From positions 806,001 to 870,000 of the forward strand of contig NZ_JAXMNY010000001.1 of the NCBI RefSeq assembly GCF_034670185.1: 64,000 nt of DNA, in the 5' to 3' direction. The translations under genes were made by a program, and so were the position numbers. Shown here piece by piece: positions 40,974 through 49,573 of this stretch. Below the pieces are notes generated by a model, which was not told where the DNA came from, made no database searches, and saw only the letters and a list, made by a program, of their open reading frames with translations. How positions within the stretch are numbered: position 1 is the stretch's first letter; the number at the start of each line of letters is the position of its first letter. This DNA comes from Nisaea sp. Its GTDB lineage: Bacteria; Pseudomonadota; Alphaproteobacteria; Thalassobaculales; Thalassobaculaceae.

Positions 40974-41836
40974 CAGGCGTTCCCCTGTCCGAAAAGGCCT
41001 TGCGGCCGGAAGAGCAGGACGGCGAGGAAAATCGCGTAGGCGGCAACCAGGGTAAGGCCCGGGTCGATGATCGTGGCGACGGCGGTTTCGACGAGCCCGA
41101 GGATCAGGGCTGCGATGATCGCGCCCCTGATGTCGCCCACGCCTCCCATGATGACGATGATCAGTGCTTTCATGGTGAAGATGACGCCGGACGACGCATC
41201 CAGCGTCACGAAAGTAGAGATCAGGCACCCGCCGAGTGCGGTCACCGCACCGCCGAGGGCAAAGGCGAAGGCCGAGATCCTGTCCACATCGATCCCGACC
41301 AGCCCTGCGGCTTCCGGTGAGACCGCGACAGCGCGCACAGCCATGCCGGGGCGGGATCTGTTCAGCCAGACATAGAGCGCGCCTCCGATGGCGGCGGCAA
41401 TGAGCGCCGCCACCAGGCGGTTGGCGGCAACAGTTGTCCCGAGCATATGCACGGGGGTGGCAAGGAAGGAATAGGTGAAGTACTCGGCACGCAAGCTGAC
41501 CATGACCCCGACAAGGAAGAAGCTGATACCAAAGGTCGCGAGGATTGAATCCACCTCCAGCTGGCCACGGGATTTGGCACGTCTGACCAGGGGACGCAGC
41601 AGCAGCCGGTACATTGCCCAGCTGCCGATGAAGGCTAGCGGGGCGACAATGACCAGCGTCAGGAGAGGGCTGAGGCCGAAGCTGACAAAGGCCCAGAACG
41701 CCGCGAGGCCGCCGAGGATCAGGATCTCGCCATTTGCGAGGTTCATGATCCGCGCGACCCCGTATTGCAGGTTCAGTCCCATCGCGACCAGCGCATAGGC
41801 TCCGCCGAGCAGCAAGCCGGAGATCACAACGTCCAT
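40973..41836 (-). CDS. livH: Branched-chain-type amino acid ABC permease LivH
   Basis: 287 residues, about eight helices. It starts MDVVISGLLLGGAYALVAMG and contains GVARIMNLANGEILILGG, the LivH signature; the conserved cytoplasmic loop is RPGMAVRAVAVSPEAAGLVG. It lies 75 bp downstream of livK across a terminator-like hairpin. Confidence 0.9.
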   Translation of the reverse strand: MDVVISGLLLGGAYALVAMGLNLQYGVARIMNLANGEILILGGLAAFWAFVSFGLSPLLTLVIVAPLAFIGSWAMYRLLLRPLVRRAKSRGQLEVDSILATFGISFFLVGVMVSLRAEYFTYSFLATPVHMLGTTVAANRLVAALIAAAIGGALYVWLNRSRPGMAVRAVAVSPEAAGLVGIDVDRISAFAFALGGAVTALGGCLISTFVTLDASSGVIFTMKALIIVIMGGVGDIRGAIIAALILGLVETAVATIIDPGLTLVAAYAIFLAVLLFRPQGLFGQGNA

Positions 41837-41866
41837 CTAGGTTTCATTCCCGGGATATGAGCCTGG

Positions 41867-41904
41867 AAAAAATGGGCCGGCCCGAAGCACCGAAAGCCGG
41901 CCCA
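41867..41904 (-). terminator. Terminator-like hairpin between livK and livH
   Basis: TGGGCCGGC (41873-41881) pairs exactly with GCCGGCCCA (41896-41904). On the minus strand the stem is followed by six T (41867-41872). It sits in the 75-bp gap after the binding-protein gene, so partial termination would make livK transcripts outnumber livHMGF. Confidence 0.82.
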
Positions 41905-41911
41905 GGGCAGG

Positions 41912-43114
41912 TTACTTCCAGCCCTTTTTCGCGACCGGTGCGACGCTGTCGCCCATGCCGGTATCGGCGACGGCGACAAACTGTCCGCCCCGCCACTGGC
42001 CAACCGACCAGTACCGTTCGGAATTATTGTGCTTGTCGAACCTGATGGTGCCGATCACGGTCTCGAACGCGTTGGTCTTGATGTGCTGGGTAACGGCTTC
42101 GCGGTCGACCTTGCCGACGCCCTCGATAGCCTGCTCCAGCACTTGCAGGGCGGAGTAATAGGTGGCGGATGCCCAGTAGTCCGGAGCCTTTCCCGTCACG
42201 TCCTGATGCCTTTTGCGGTAGGCCTTCATGGCGTCGGTATTGGGGTTCACGCCACCGGCGCCGAGATTGCCTTCAATGGCGTTGCCGAACTTCCCGCCAT
42301 ATGCCGGGAAGGCCGTGGCGACGGCTGTGTAGAAGGCCTTCACGTCGAGATCCTCGATGATGGCCTGCTCGGTCAGCGCGAAGCTGTCGGGCGGATAGGA
42401 CCATGCGACGAAGGCATCCGGGGCAGCCGCTTTCGCGCCTTTCATGACCGGTGAGAGATCCGGTGTGCCAAGCGGATAAGACTTGTCGTAGACAATATTG
42501 AAGCCCGCTTCCTTGAACTTTTCCCGGGCAACGCCCGCGAGCTCGATGCCGAAGGCGTCGGCCACGTTAACCATGGCAACCTTGTCGCCGATCACGCCTT
42601 TGCTCTGCAGGGTCTTCAGCGTGTTCGTGACGCCTTCGACAAAGCCGCTCGTCGATCCGAGCGTGAAGAACATGTTGGGGAACTTCGCGGTCAGCTCGTG
42701 GATTTCGTCGGTAATCGCCGTGACCGCGACCAATGGATATTTGTAGCGCGCATAGATCGGCGCGGCGGCAATGTTGAAGCCGGTTCCGTAGGGCGCGATC
42801 ATGAAATCGACTTCGTCCTGGGAGGCGAGGCGCTGGACCGCCTTGATATGCTCGGCCGGATTGGTCTTGTCGTCATATTGAACGATCTCGACCGGACGGC
42901 GCTTGCCGTCCACCATCAAGCCGCCGCGTCCGTTCACCTCTTCGACCCAGAGCTGCACATTTGGAAGATGGGTAACCGCCTCGCCACCCGCCAGCGGGCC
43001 GGAGAGATGCGCGACCATTCCGAATTTGATCGGTTCCTGGGCCTGCGGGGCCTCAGCAAACGCGAAACTCAACGCGACCGCAGCCGATGCGATCGCGAAA
43101 TTGCGTCGATTCAT
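41912..43114 (-). CDS. livK: Branched-chain-type ABC substrate-binding protein (LivK family)
   Basis: 400 residues. The signal peptide MNRRNFAIASAAVALSFAFA ends near APQAQ. The mature sequence is a family-6 periplasmic binding protein (IKFGMVAHLSGPLAGGEAVT, VEIVQYDDKTNPAEHIKAVQ). ATG at 43112-43114 follows CCAAGGGAGG, the best ribosome-binding site in the region. Sequence such as DFMIAPYGTGFNIAAAPIYA puts it in the amide/urea/unknown-ligand branch rather than firmly with Leu/Ile/Val binders. Divergent from a GntR regulator gene. Confidence 0.88.
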   Translation of the reverse strand: MNRRNFAIASAAVALSFAFAEAPQAQEPIKFGMVAHLSGPLAGGEAVTHLPNVQLWVEEVNGRGGLMVDGKRRPVEIVQYDDKTNPAEHIKAVQRLASQDEVDFMIAPYGTGFNIAAAPIYARYKYPLVAVTAITDEIHELTAKFPNMFFTLGSTSGFVEGVTNTLKTLQSKGVIGDKVAMVNVADAFGIELAGVAREKFKEAGFNIVYDKSYPLGTPDLSPVMKGAKAAAPDAFVAWSYPPDSFALTEQAIIEDLDVKAFYTAVATAFPAYGGKFGNAIEGNLGAGGVNPNTDAMKAYRKRHQDVTGKAPDYWASATYYSALQVLEQAIEGVGKVDREAVTQHIKTNAFETVIGTIRFDKHNNSERYWSVGQWRGGQFVAVADTGMGDSVAPVAKKGWK

Positions 43115-43199
43115 GATTGTCCTCCCTTGGTTGCAGCTCTTTTTCGCGGCTGCTCCAAAATGAATCCATAATGCAGCGTTCAAGGCAAGGAAATGCTGA

Positions 43200-43228
43200 T
43201 TCCAAGTTCGAATTGGAAATAAATCCAA
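43200..43228. promoter_or_regulatory. Candidate GntR operator in the livK/GntR intergenic region
   Basis: Two overlapping inverted repeats are visible: TTCCAA-N7-TTGGAA (43200-43218) and TTGGA-N6-TCCAA (43213-43228). They lie in the 185-bp AT-rich divergent region. The position suits binding of the adjacent FadR-subfamily GntR regulator, but no family consensus was matched. Confidence 0.45.
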
Positions 43229-43299
43229 AATTATGTATCCATTGTTGATGTGATGAAGTGTTGCCGCGCCGTAACCGGAAGCGGCGTGAGGAGGTCCGG

Positions 43300-44007
43300 G
43301 TGAACCATTTGATGCGCTCTTCAGCCGATGAAGGCTCCGCGGACAAGCGTGTTCTGTCGGCGCTGCGCCGTATGGTCATCGACGGAACGCTGCCGGAAGG
43401 CACCAAGATTTCAGAAGTGATTGCTGCCGAGATGTTCGGCGTTTCCCGCACGCCTGCACGCCTTGCGCTCCGCGCGCTTGAGGTCGAGGGACTTATCCGT
43501 AAGCGCGAGGGCCGGGGGTTCACCGTCCAGGAGTTCAATCTCGGCGATATCAAGAAGGCTTACGAAGTACGCGGTGTCCTCGAAGGGTTGTCTGCGGGGA
43601 CGATGGCGAAAATCGGTATATCCGAGACGGCCGATGCCAGGTTGCAGGAAGCCGTCGACGCAATGGCCATCGCTCTCGATGCGGACATGGATCCGTCGGG
43701 TAAGGCGCTCGACTATCAGGACGGCAATGTCGCCTTTCACGAAACCATCATGAAAGATTGCGGCAATCCCTATGTCGCTTTCACTTTCAGCCGGATGGAG
43801 ACGCTGCCGATGATCAAGCTGGGCACCGTCGTCTTCAGTGAAGAGAATTCCGAGGCCGATCTGATGCGCCTGCGTCTTGGCAATATGCAGCACAAGCTGA
43901 TCCTCGATGCGATCCGGACCCGCGATCCGCAACGTGCCGAATCGATGATGCGTGAGCATGCGAACCAGACACTGGTTTATACGGATCTCTTCTCGGCACC
44001 GCGCTGA
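43300..44007 (+). CDS. GntR family (FCD-type) transcriptional regulator
   Basis: 235 residues. The winged HTH (LPEGTKISEVIAAEMFGVSR, TPARLALRALEVEGLI) is followed by an FCD-type ligand domain with KKAYEVRGVLEGLSAGTMAK, VAFHETIMKDCGNP and a late histidine in MMREHANQTL. GTG at 43300 with GAGGAGGT about 5 bp upstream is a better start than the frame opening at 43258. Divergent from livK, which it probably controls in response to a carboxylate or amino acid ligand. Confidence 0.88.
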   Translation: MNHLMRSSADEGSADKRVLSALRRMVIDGTLPEGTKISEVIAAEMFGVSRTPARLALRALEVEGLIRKREGRGFTVQEFNLGDIKKAYEVRGVLEGLSAGTMAKIGISETADARLQEAVDAMAIALDADMDPSGKALDYQDGNVAFHETIMKDCGNPYVAFTFSRMETLPMIKLGTVVFSEENSEADLMRLRLGNMQHKLILDAIRTRDPQRAESMMREHANQTLVYTDLFSAPR

Positions 44008-44115
44008 GGCTACGCGACGGAACTGCGTCTCCACACGTTGAGCTGACTGGATGTTTCGCATCGTGGTGGAGTAATCTGTCCAGCCCGTTCTCTCCAATCA
44101 TCCTCAAGGCTTTTC

Positions 44116-44808
44116 ATGACCGATATTCTGTTTCTTCCCGGCTTTATGTGCGATCAGCATCTTTGGGACGATGCCCGAAGCGGTCTGGAGCAGCTCGGGG
44201 CCTTGCATTTCGGGGACCTCACCCGGGACCGGACATTCGAAGCTATGGCGGAGCGCGTTCTGGCCGGAGCGCCGGAGCGTTTTTCCCTGGTTGGTTTTTC
44301 CATGGGGGGATTTGTCGCCCGGGAGATCGCGCTGATGGCGCCGGAGCGCGTCGAGCGTCTGGCATTGCTCAACACGAGCGCACGGGGGGACAGTCCCGAA
44401 CAGGCAGCCCGCAAGGCTGGTCTTGCCAAAGCGGCTGAAGGTCGCGGATTTCGGGGGCTTTCGCGTCACTCCATCCTCTCGTCCCTCCACCCGCAACGTC
44501 AGGGGGACGAGGGGCTTGTCGGAAAGATCCGGGAAATGGCCGACCGGATAGGCAAGGACGGGTTTGTGAACCAGATTGGTGTGGTGCGCCGGGACGGTCA
44601 TGATCTGCTTCCCCGGATTTCCTGCCCGACGTTGGTCGTCTGGTCCCGGCAGGATGTCTTGCGAAGTCTGCACGAGGCGCAGGAGCTTGCGGACGGTATT
44701 CCGGGCGCCAGGCTTGAGATCGTCGAGGAGTGCGGTCACATGTTGCCGCTAGAGGCGCCGGAAGAGATGGTTCAGTTGCTGGCCGATTGGCTTGAGCACG
44801 CGGACTGA
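44116..44808 (+). CDS. Alpha/beta hydrolase
   Basis: 230 residues of alpha/beta-hydrolase fold. The nucleophile elbow is GFSMGGFVA (Ser near residue 58), the oxyanion region LPGFMCDQHLW lies near residue 7, the acid is probably Asp in VWSRQDVL near 178, and the catalytic His is in EECGHMLPLE near 206. The short cap and the GFMCDxxLW start recall small esterases. The gene follows the GntR regulator by 108 bp on the same strand. The substrate is unknown. Confidence 0.85.
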   Translation: MTDILFLPGFMCDQHLWDDARSGLEQLGALHFGDLTRDRTFEAMAERVLAGAPERFSLVGFSMGGFVAREIALMAPERVERLALLNTSARGDSPEQAARKAGLAKAAEGRGFRGLSRHSILSSLHPQRQGDEGLVGKIREMADRIGKDGFVNQIGVVRRDGHDLLPRISCPTLVVWSRQDVLRSLHEAQELADGIPGARLEIVEECGHMLPLEAPEEMVQLLADWLEHAD

Positions 44809-45113
44809 GTCGTGACGATGAGCGACTGTCTATTCGCTAATTGGTGTGGGTAGTAGTGCATCAAAGTCGCAAATCAGTTGTTCCAGAGTCGAAAGCGAGA
44901 AGAGGCGACAGACAGCCGGGATGTGCCTCTGACGCGCGCTAAACCTGACTGTTTGATGATCGCCGGATGATCTGTGGGCGCTCCTTTATTCAGCGCAATT
45001 GACGAATTGCTGTCCAATTGGTCGGTTTCAACAATACGTGATCGCACGGGCCTTGAAATTGTCATATTAAGGGCAAAACTACTCGGTGTAGTTTTGCCCT
45101 ATCGGAATATGAC
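44809..45113. other. Intergenic region upstream of the sulfotransferase gene
   Basis: 305 bp, noticeably more AT-rich than its surroundings, with no convincing gene on either strand; a 63-codon minus-strand frame at 44874-45065 has no family features. The right end holds the 13-bp hairpin described separately. Lower GC here and in the start of the next gene could mark a transfer boundary. Confidence 0.6.
45070..45100 (+). other. Perfect 13-bp hairpin just upstream of the sulfotransferase start
   Basis: AGGGCAAAACTAC (45070-45082) and GTAGTTTTGCCCT (45088-45100) are exact complements around a 5-base loop. The structure ends 13 bp before the start codon and is not followed by a T-run. It could mask ribosome access, stabilise the 5' end of the mRNA, or be an operator. 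Confidence 0.85.
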
Positions 45114-45944
45114 ATGCCCCGGATTGTCTGGCTCGCATCCTATCCCAAATCTGGGAATACGTGGATGCGTGCGTTTTTGGCGAATTATCTCATTGGACAG
45201 CAGGGGCCGGTTTCCATCGAGGACTTGCGCGCGTTTTCCCTGAGCGATGTCCGCCCGCGTTTCTATGCGGAAGTCCTTTCCAAGTCCGTGCAGGATATGA
45301 CCGCTGAAGAAAGCGTAGCGTTACGCCCGCAGGCACAGCAACGTCTCGCCGCCGCGCGTGAGCACGATCATTTCGTCAAAACACACTCACGTTTCGGCAT
45401 GCTTAACGGCACGCCTCTTATCGAGCGCTCGGTTTCTGCTGGTGCCGTTTATATCATTCGGAATCCGGCCGACATCGTGCCGTCATTTGCCAGCCATATG
45501 GGCGTGGACGCCGATGCGGCCATCGAGATCATGGCTGATCGTGACCACGCGACGGTAGAGGCCGACGTCAAGATCCTGACCCATATTGGCCGATGGGGAG
45601 AGCATGCGGAAAGCTGGATAGACGGAAGCCATTCTCTCCCGGTCTGCGTGGTGAGATACGAAGATCTATACGCCAACCCGGAGAAGGCTTTTGGGCAGGT
45701 TCTCAAAGTGCTTGGATTGCCGTTTGATCCGGAACGGTTGACGCGGTCAGTTAGGCATTCCTCCTTCGAAGAACTCAGGCGGCAGGAAGAGGAGAAAGGT
45801 TTCTCCGAACGTCCGCCGCATATGCAGCGCTTTTTCCGCTCCGGCGGCAGCGGCGAGGGGCAGCGTTCGCTCAGCGAGCAACAGCTCGGACGTCTCGCCA
45901 GAGATCATGGACCAGTGATGAAGCGGTTCGGGTACCTGTCTTAA
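45114..45944 (+). CDS. Sulfotransferase (PAPS-dependent)
   Basis: 276 residues. The 5'-phosphosulfate-binding loop IVWLASYPKSGNTWMRAFLA at residues 4-23 and the 3'-phosphate-binding region AVYIIRNPADIVPSFASHMG near 120 are clear, and VVRYEDLYANPEKAFGQVL follows near 183. It transfers sulfate from PAPS to an alcohol or amine; cytosolic or cell-surface glycan/lipid substrates are both possible. The ribosome-binding site is weak (GGA), and a strong hairpin sits just upstream. A bidirectional terminator follows. It stands alone, so context does not identify the acceptor. Confidence 0.87.
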   Translation: MPRIVWLASYPKSGNTWMRAFLANYLIGQQGPVSIEDLRAFSLSDVRPRFYAEVLSKSVQDMTAEESVALRPQAQQRLAAAREHDHFVKTHSRFGMLNGTPLIERSVSAGAVYIIRNPADIVPSFASHMGVDADAAIEIMADRDHATVEADVKILTHIGRWGEHAESWIDGSHSLPVCVVRYEDLYANPEKAFGQVLKVLGLPFDPERLTRSVRHSSFEELRRQEEEKGFSERPPHMQRFFRSGGSGEGQRSLSEQQLGRLARDHGPVMKRFGYLS

Positions 45945-45971
45945 CGGAGAATCCACTGGGTCGATACGGAT

Positions 45972-46010
45972 AAAAAAACGGCCGCATCGGTTGGATGCGG
46001 CCGCTCTTTT
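45972..46010. terminator. Bidirectional intrinsic terminator
   Basis: CGGCCGCATC (45979-45988) pairs exactly with GATGCGGCCG (45994-46003). The plus strand ends CTCTTTT, and the minus strand has seven T (45972-45978). It separates the convergent sulfotransferase and aldehyde dehydrogenase genes. Confidence 0.92.
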
Positions 46011-46025
46011 AGGATGTCTGGAAAG

Positions 46026-47477
46026 TTATTCGGCGGCTTCTGCCGGCCAGCCGGAGACTGCCTTCACTTCCAGGAATTCGATGAGGCCGTACTCGCCGCC
46101 CTCACGACCGTTGCCGGACTGTTTGTAGCCACCGAACGGGCTACCCGGCGCGCGACCGGCACCGTTCATCTGGACCATGCCGGCACGGAGTTGACGGGCG
46201 AGGCGCTTGGCTCGCTCCGGGTCACCGGTCTGCACATAGGAGGTCAGGCCGTACGGCGTATCGTTGGCGATCCGGACCGCGTCTGCTTCGTCTTCGAAGG
46301 ACATGATCGAGAGCACCGGGCCGAAGATTTCTTCCCGGGCAATAGTCATGTCTTCTTTCACGTCTGCAAAGACGGTCGGCTTCACGTAGTAGCCGCGGTT
46401 GAGGCCATCCGGACGGCCGAGGCCGCCTGCGAGGAGGGTAGCGCCTTCCTTGATGCCGGATTCGATTAAACCCTGGATCTTGTCGAACTGGGCCTGGGAG
46501 ACTACCGGGCCAATCTGACGGCCTTCCTGGGTCGGATCACCCACTTCCTGCGCCTCGGCAACGGACTTGGCGACTTCGACCGCTTCGCCATAGACGGATT
46601 TTTCGACAATCATCCGGCTCGGCGCGTTGCAGCTCTGGCCGCTATTGTTGAACATGTGCAGCACACCGCGCTTCACGGCCTTGGCAACGTCGGTGTCAGC
46701 AAAAACCAAATTCGGTCCCTTGCCGCCGAGTTCAAGCGAAACGCGCTTGACCGTATCGGCAGAAGACTTGGTCACGGCGATGCCGGCCCGGGTGGAGCCG
46801 GTGAAGCTCATCATGTCGATGTCGGGATGCTTGCTCATCGCTTCACCGACGGTCGGGCCGTCGCCGTTGACGAGATTGAACACACCGGCCGGGAAGCCTG
46901 CCTGCTCCATGAACTCGGCGAAGAGCAGGGAAGACATCGGCGCGATTTCAGACGGCTTCAGCACCACGGTGCAGCCAACGCCGACTGCCGGGATGACCTT
47001 CAGGGTCACCTGGTTCATCGGCCAGTTCCACGGCGTGATCAGACCGCAGACGCCGATCGGCTCATGCATGATGTATTCGGTCTGGAACTTCTCATTCAGA
47101 GGATGCTCGAAGGTGAATGCCTTCAGCGCCCGGATGAAGGCCTTGATATGGCCCAGGCCGGCAGCTGCCTGCTGGGTGCTGGCGATGTTTTTCGGCGCGC
47201 CCATCTCGTTGGAGATCGCGGTCGCCATCTCCTCGATGCGCTCCTGGTATATCTCGGCCAGCTTTTCTACATAGCCGACGCGCACGTCGTGGGGCGTGGT
47301 GCTCCAGGTCGCGAAAGCGCTCTTGGCGGCTGCGACGGCCTTATTCACATCGGCTTCGCTGCCGAGGGAAATCGTCGCGAAAGGGGTTTCGTTGGCCGGG
47401 TTGATGACCTCGAAGTCATTTGCGCTGGCCGGCGCTACCCATTTTCCGTCGATAAAGAAATCGGTCTTGCGTTCCAT
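46026..47477 (-). CDS. NAD(P)-dependent aldehyde dehydrogenase
   Basis: 483 residues of the ALDH superfamily. The general-base Glu is in LELGGKGPNLVF near 252, the catalytic Cys in NNSGQSCNAPSRM near 286, and the Rossmann part contains ITPWNWPMNQVTLKVIPA near 145. Late motifs EEIFGPVLSIM and PFGGYKQSGNGREGG are intact. ATG at 47475-47477 follows GGGAGG. It oxidises an aldehyde to the acid; the substrate is not determinable. It stands alone, divergent from the amino acid importer across a 440-bp gap. Confidence 0.92.
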   Translation of the reverse strand: MERKTDFFIDGKWVAPASANDFEVINPANETPFATISLGSEADVNKAVAAAKSAFATWSTTPHDVRVGYVEKLAEIYQERIEEMATAISNEMGAPKNIASTQQAAAGLGHIKAFIRALKAFTFEHPLNEKFQTEYIMHEPIGVCGLITPWNWPMNQVTLKVIPAVGVGCTVVLKPSEIAPMSSLLFAEFMEQAGFPAGVFNLVNGDGPTVGEAMSKHPDIDMMSFTGSTRAGIAVTKSSADTVKRVSLELGGKGPNLVFADTDVAKAVKRGVLHMFNNSGQSCNAPSRMIVEKSVYGEAVEVAKSVAEAQEVGDPTQEGRQIGPVVSQAQFDKIQGLIESGIKEGATLLAGGLGRPDGLNRGYYVKPTVFADVKEDMTIAREEIFGPVLSIMSFEDEADAVRIANDTPYGLTSYVQTGDPERAKRLARQLRAGMVQMNGAGRAPGSPFGGYKQSGNGREGGEYGLIEFLEVKAVSGWPAEAAE

Positions 47478-47917
47478 TTGATCCTCCCGCGGCATTTTGG
47501 TCGATCCGCGCGCTCGCTCAGTGAATGTTGGCCCGTCTCAGGAATGGGCGACTCTATAGCCGCATTTGGGTAGAGATACGGACCGGTACAAGGAGCCTCT
47601 CCAGAACGAGGCATGGTTCCCATTAGCCCATGAAATTGTTCGGTGCAACATGCGCAAACGGCACCAGACCAATTGAACCATTATGGAAGCACTTGTGAGG
47701 CTTTCATTCGAAGAATCATATTGTTGCACCGCAAAATCTCGGTCTAGAGTTCCTGACCAGTTGTTTGGAGCTTCTGTTCTCCGAACATTTCGCTGCTGCG
47801 AGATAGGGTCGCGTCCTGCGGCCTGCTCGTGGTGCTCAGCCGATATAGCGCCCGCGGGGATGGGCGTTATCGAGAACGAAACGGCGGGCAGGCGTCTCAA
47901 AAACAAGGAGGCTGACT
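47478..47917. other. Long divergent promoter region with a distant inverted repeat
   Basis: 440 bp between the aldehyde dehydrogenase and binding-protein genes, with no convincing gene. CGGTGCAACA (47641-47650) recurs as its exact complement TGTTGCACCG (47722-47731), 71 bp apart. Such paired 10-bp sites suggest a regulator that binds two half-operators. The GGTGCA/TGCACC halves recall NtrC half-sites, but the spacing does not fit a classical NtrC box. Confidence 0.6.
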
Positions 47918-48754
47918 ATGAACTTCATGAAAATTGCAGCAATCGGCGCAGTCGCCGCGATGGCATTATCCGGAAGTGTTGAAGCAAAGACCTACAAGGT
48001 CGCGCTTGACGGAACCTTTGCTCCGCATGCCATGCCGAAACTCTCCGGTGGTGTTGAAGGCTTCAATGTCGATTTCGCCGAAGCGCTCGGAAAACGTCTT
48101 GGTGCCGAGATGGATATCACTGCTGCCCAGTGGTCGGGACTGCTTCCAGGCATGCAGGCCGGGACGTATGACTTTCTCGTTGCGCCAACCACGCTGACCG
48201 AAGAACGGTCCAAGAGCATGCTGTTCAGCGAAGGCTATCTCGACACGGATTTCCAGTTCGTGGTCAAGAAAGGATCGCCCAAGATCGAGTCGCTGAAGGA
48301 GTTCGCCGGTAAGGTGATCGCGGTGAACAAAGGGTCTGCTTATGATCAGTGGGCCCGGGGGCTGGAGAGTGATATCGGCTGGAAAGTCGAATCCTACGGC
48401 ACCCAGACCGATGCCGTTCAGGCTGTTATCTCCGGGCGCGCGTTCGCCAACGTAGCGGGTAATACGGGCGTTGCCTGGGCGGTGAAGAAAAACCCGCTGA
48501 TCGAGCTCTCCTACCTGCATTCCACCGGTAAGGTGTTCTCCGTGCCGTTCCGCAAGGATAGCGTGGAGTTGCGCAACAAGGTGGATGCGGCAATCGAGTG
48601 CATGAAACTCGACGGAACGCTGGTGAAACTGAGCGAGAAATGGTTCGGCGTGACGCCTGCGGCTGGTTCCTCGGCTGTAACTGTCCGGCCCGGATATGGC
48701 GAGCCCGGTTTCGAGGGCTACGATCCGACTGCGCATACGCCGTCCTGTAGCTGA
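47918..48754 (+). CDS. Polar amino acid ABC substrate-binding protein (family 3)
   Basis: 278 residues with a signal peptide (MKIAAIGAVAAMALSGSVEA). The mature protein has the family-3 layout: YKVALDGTFAPHAMPKLSGG, FNVDFAEALGKRLGAEMDIT, and YDFLVAPTTLTEERSKSMLF. The family's usual arginine in the ligand pocket (Thr-Arg pair) appears here as LTEERSK. Periplasmic; probably binds an amino acid or opine-like compound. GGAGG ribosome-binding site. A perfect 12-bp hairpin follows the stop. First gene of a four-gene importer operon. Confidence 0.88.
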   Translation: MNFMKIAAIGAVAAMALSGSVEAKTYKVALDGTFAPHAMPKLSGGVEGFNVDFAEALGKRLGAEMDITAAQWSGLLPGMQAGTYDFLVAPTTLTEERSKSMLFSEGYLDTDFQFVVKKGSPKIESLKEFAGKVIAVNKGSAYDQWARGLESDIGWKVESYGTQTDAVQAVISGRAFANVAGNTGVAWAVKKNPLIELSYLHSTGKVFSVPFRKDSVELRNKVDAAIECMKLDGTLVKLSEKWFGVTPAAGSSAVTVRPGYGEPGFEGYDPTAHTPSCS

Positions 48755-48766
48755 TAAGTCACTTTG

Positions 48767-48804
48767 TCACGGCGGCGCCTGCGAGATGCTGCGCGCCGCC
48801 GTGA
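48767..48804 (+). other. Perfect 12-bp hairpin after the amino acid binding-protein gene
   Basis: TCACGGCGGCGC (48767-48778) and GCGCCGCCGTGA (48793-48804) are exact complements with a 14-base loop. No T-run follows. It lies in the 84-bp gap before the ATPase gene and is likely a 3' mRNA stabiliser or attenuator that favours binding-protein expression. Confidence 0.8.
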
Positions 48805-48838
48805 TGCGTTCCAATACCTGTAGAAAGATATCCCGACT

Positions 48839-49573
48839 ATGGCAGCGATCCTCGAGGCGCGCGGTCTCTGGAAGTCATTCGGCGACTTCGATGCCTTGAA
48901 AGGTGTCGACTTTACCCTGAACACAGGTGAGCTGGTCTTCGTTATCGGGCCGTCCGGGTCCGGCAAGAGCACCATGCTGAGATGTTTCAACCGGCTGGAG
49001 GAGCCGACCGAGGGCTCCGTCATGTTCGATGGTGTCAATCTGATGGACCGGTCAGTGGACATCAATCTGATGCGCCGCCGCCTCGGCATGGTTTTCCAGC
49101 AGTTCAACCTCTATCCGCATCTGACAGCGCGGGACAATGTCACGCTGGCCCTGCGCAAGGTGCTCGGCAAGGCACGCGCGGAAGCGAATGAGATCGCCGA
49201 AGCCATGCTGGACAGGGTCGGTCTGGGCGACAAGGCCGACTCCCATCCAGGAGAGCTGTCCGGCGGGCAACAACAGCGCGTGGCCATTGCCCGTGCTTTG
49301 GCGCTTGAGCCGACCGTCATGCTGTTCGACGAGCCCACGAGCGCGCTCGATCCCGAATTGGTCGGCAGCGTCCTGCAGGTCATGCAACAGCTTCGGGAAG
49401 CCGGCATGACGATGGTTGTGGTAAGCCACGAGATGCGTTTTGCCCGCGCGGCCGCTGACCGGGTGATCTTCATGGCGGACGGGCAAATTCTGGAAGAGGG
49501 GACGCCGGACAAGATCTTCGAATCTCCTGAACACGCCCGGACCCGTGAATTCATGCAAGAGATCGATCAATGA
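48839..49573 (+). CDS. Polar amino acid ABC ATPase (GlnQ type)
   Basis: 244 residues with Walker A GPSGSGKSTMLRCFNRLEEP near residue 38, Q-loop MVFQQFNLYPHLTARDN, signature LSGGQQQRVAIARALA, Walker B VMLFDEPTSALDPELVG and H-loop VVSHEMRFA. All are hallmarks of GlnQ/HisP ATPases. It overlaps the next permease gene by 4 bp (ATGA). The ribosome-binding site is weak (AGAAAGA), in line with lower expression than the binding protein. Confidence 0.92.
   Translation: MAAILEARGLWKSFGDFDALKGVDFTLNTGELVFVIGPSGSGKSTMLRCFNRLEEPTEGSVMFDGVNLMDRSVDINLMRRRLGMVFQQFNLYPHLTARDNVTLALRKVLGKARAEANEIAEAMLDRVGLGDKADSHPGELSGGQQQRVAIARALALEPTVMLFDEPTSALDPELVGSVLQVMQQLREAGMTMVVVSHEMRFARAAADRVIFMADGQILEEGTPDKIFESPEHARTREFMQEIDQ

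Noticed and set aside
44874..45065. 63-codon minus-strand frame in the gap before the sulfotransferase gene
   Set aside because: No ribosome-binding site, no family resemblance, and AT-rich non-coding appearance.
47641..47680. Sigma-54 promoter suggested by GGCACC and the NtrC-like half-sites
   Set aside because: No GC dinucleotide occurs at the required distance from the GG, so the -24/-12 pattern is not met.
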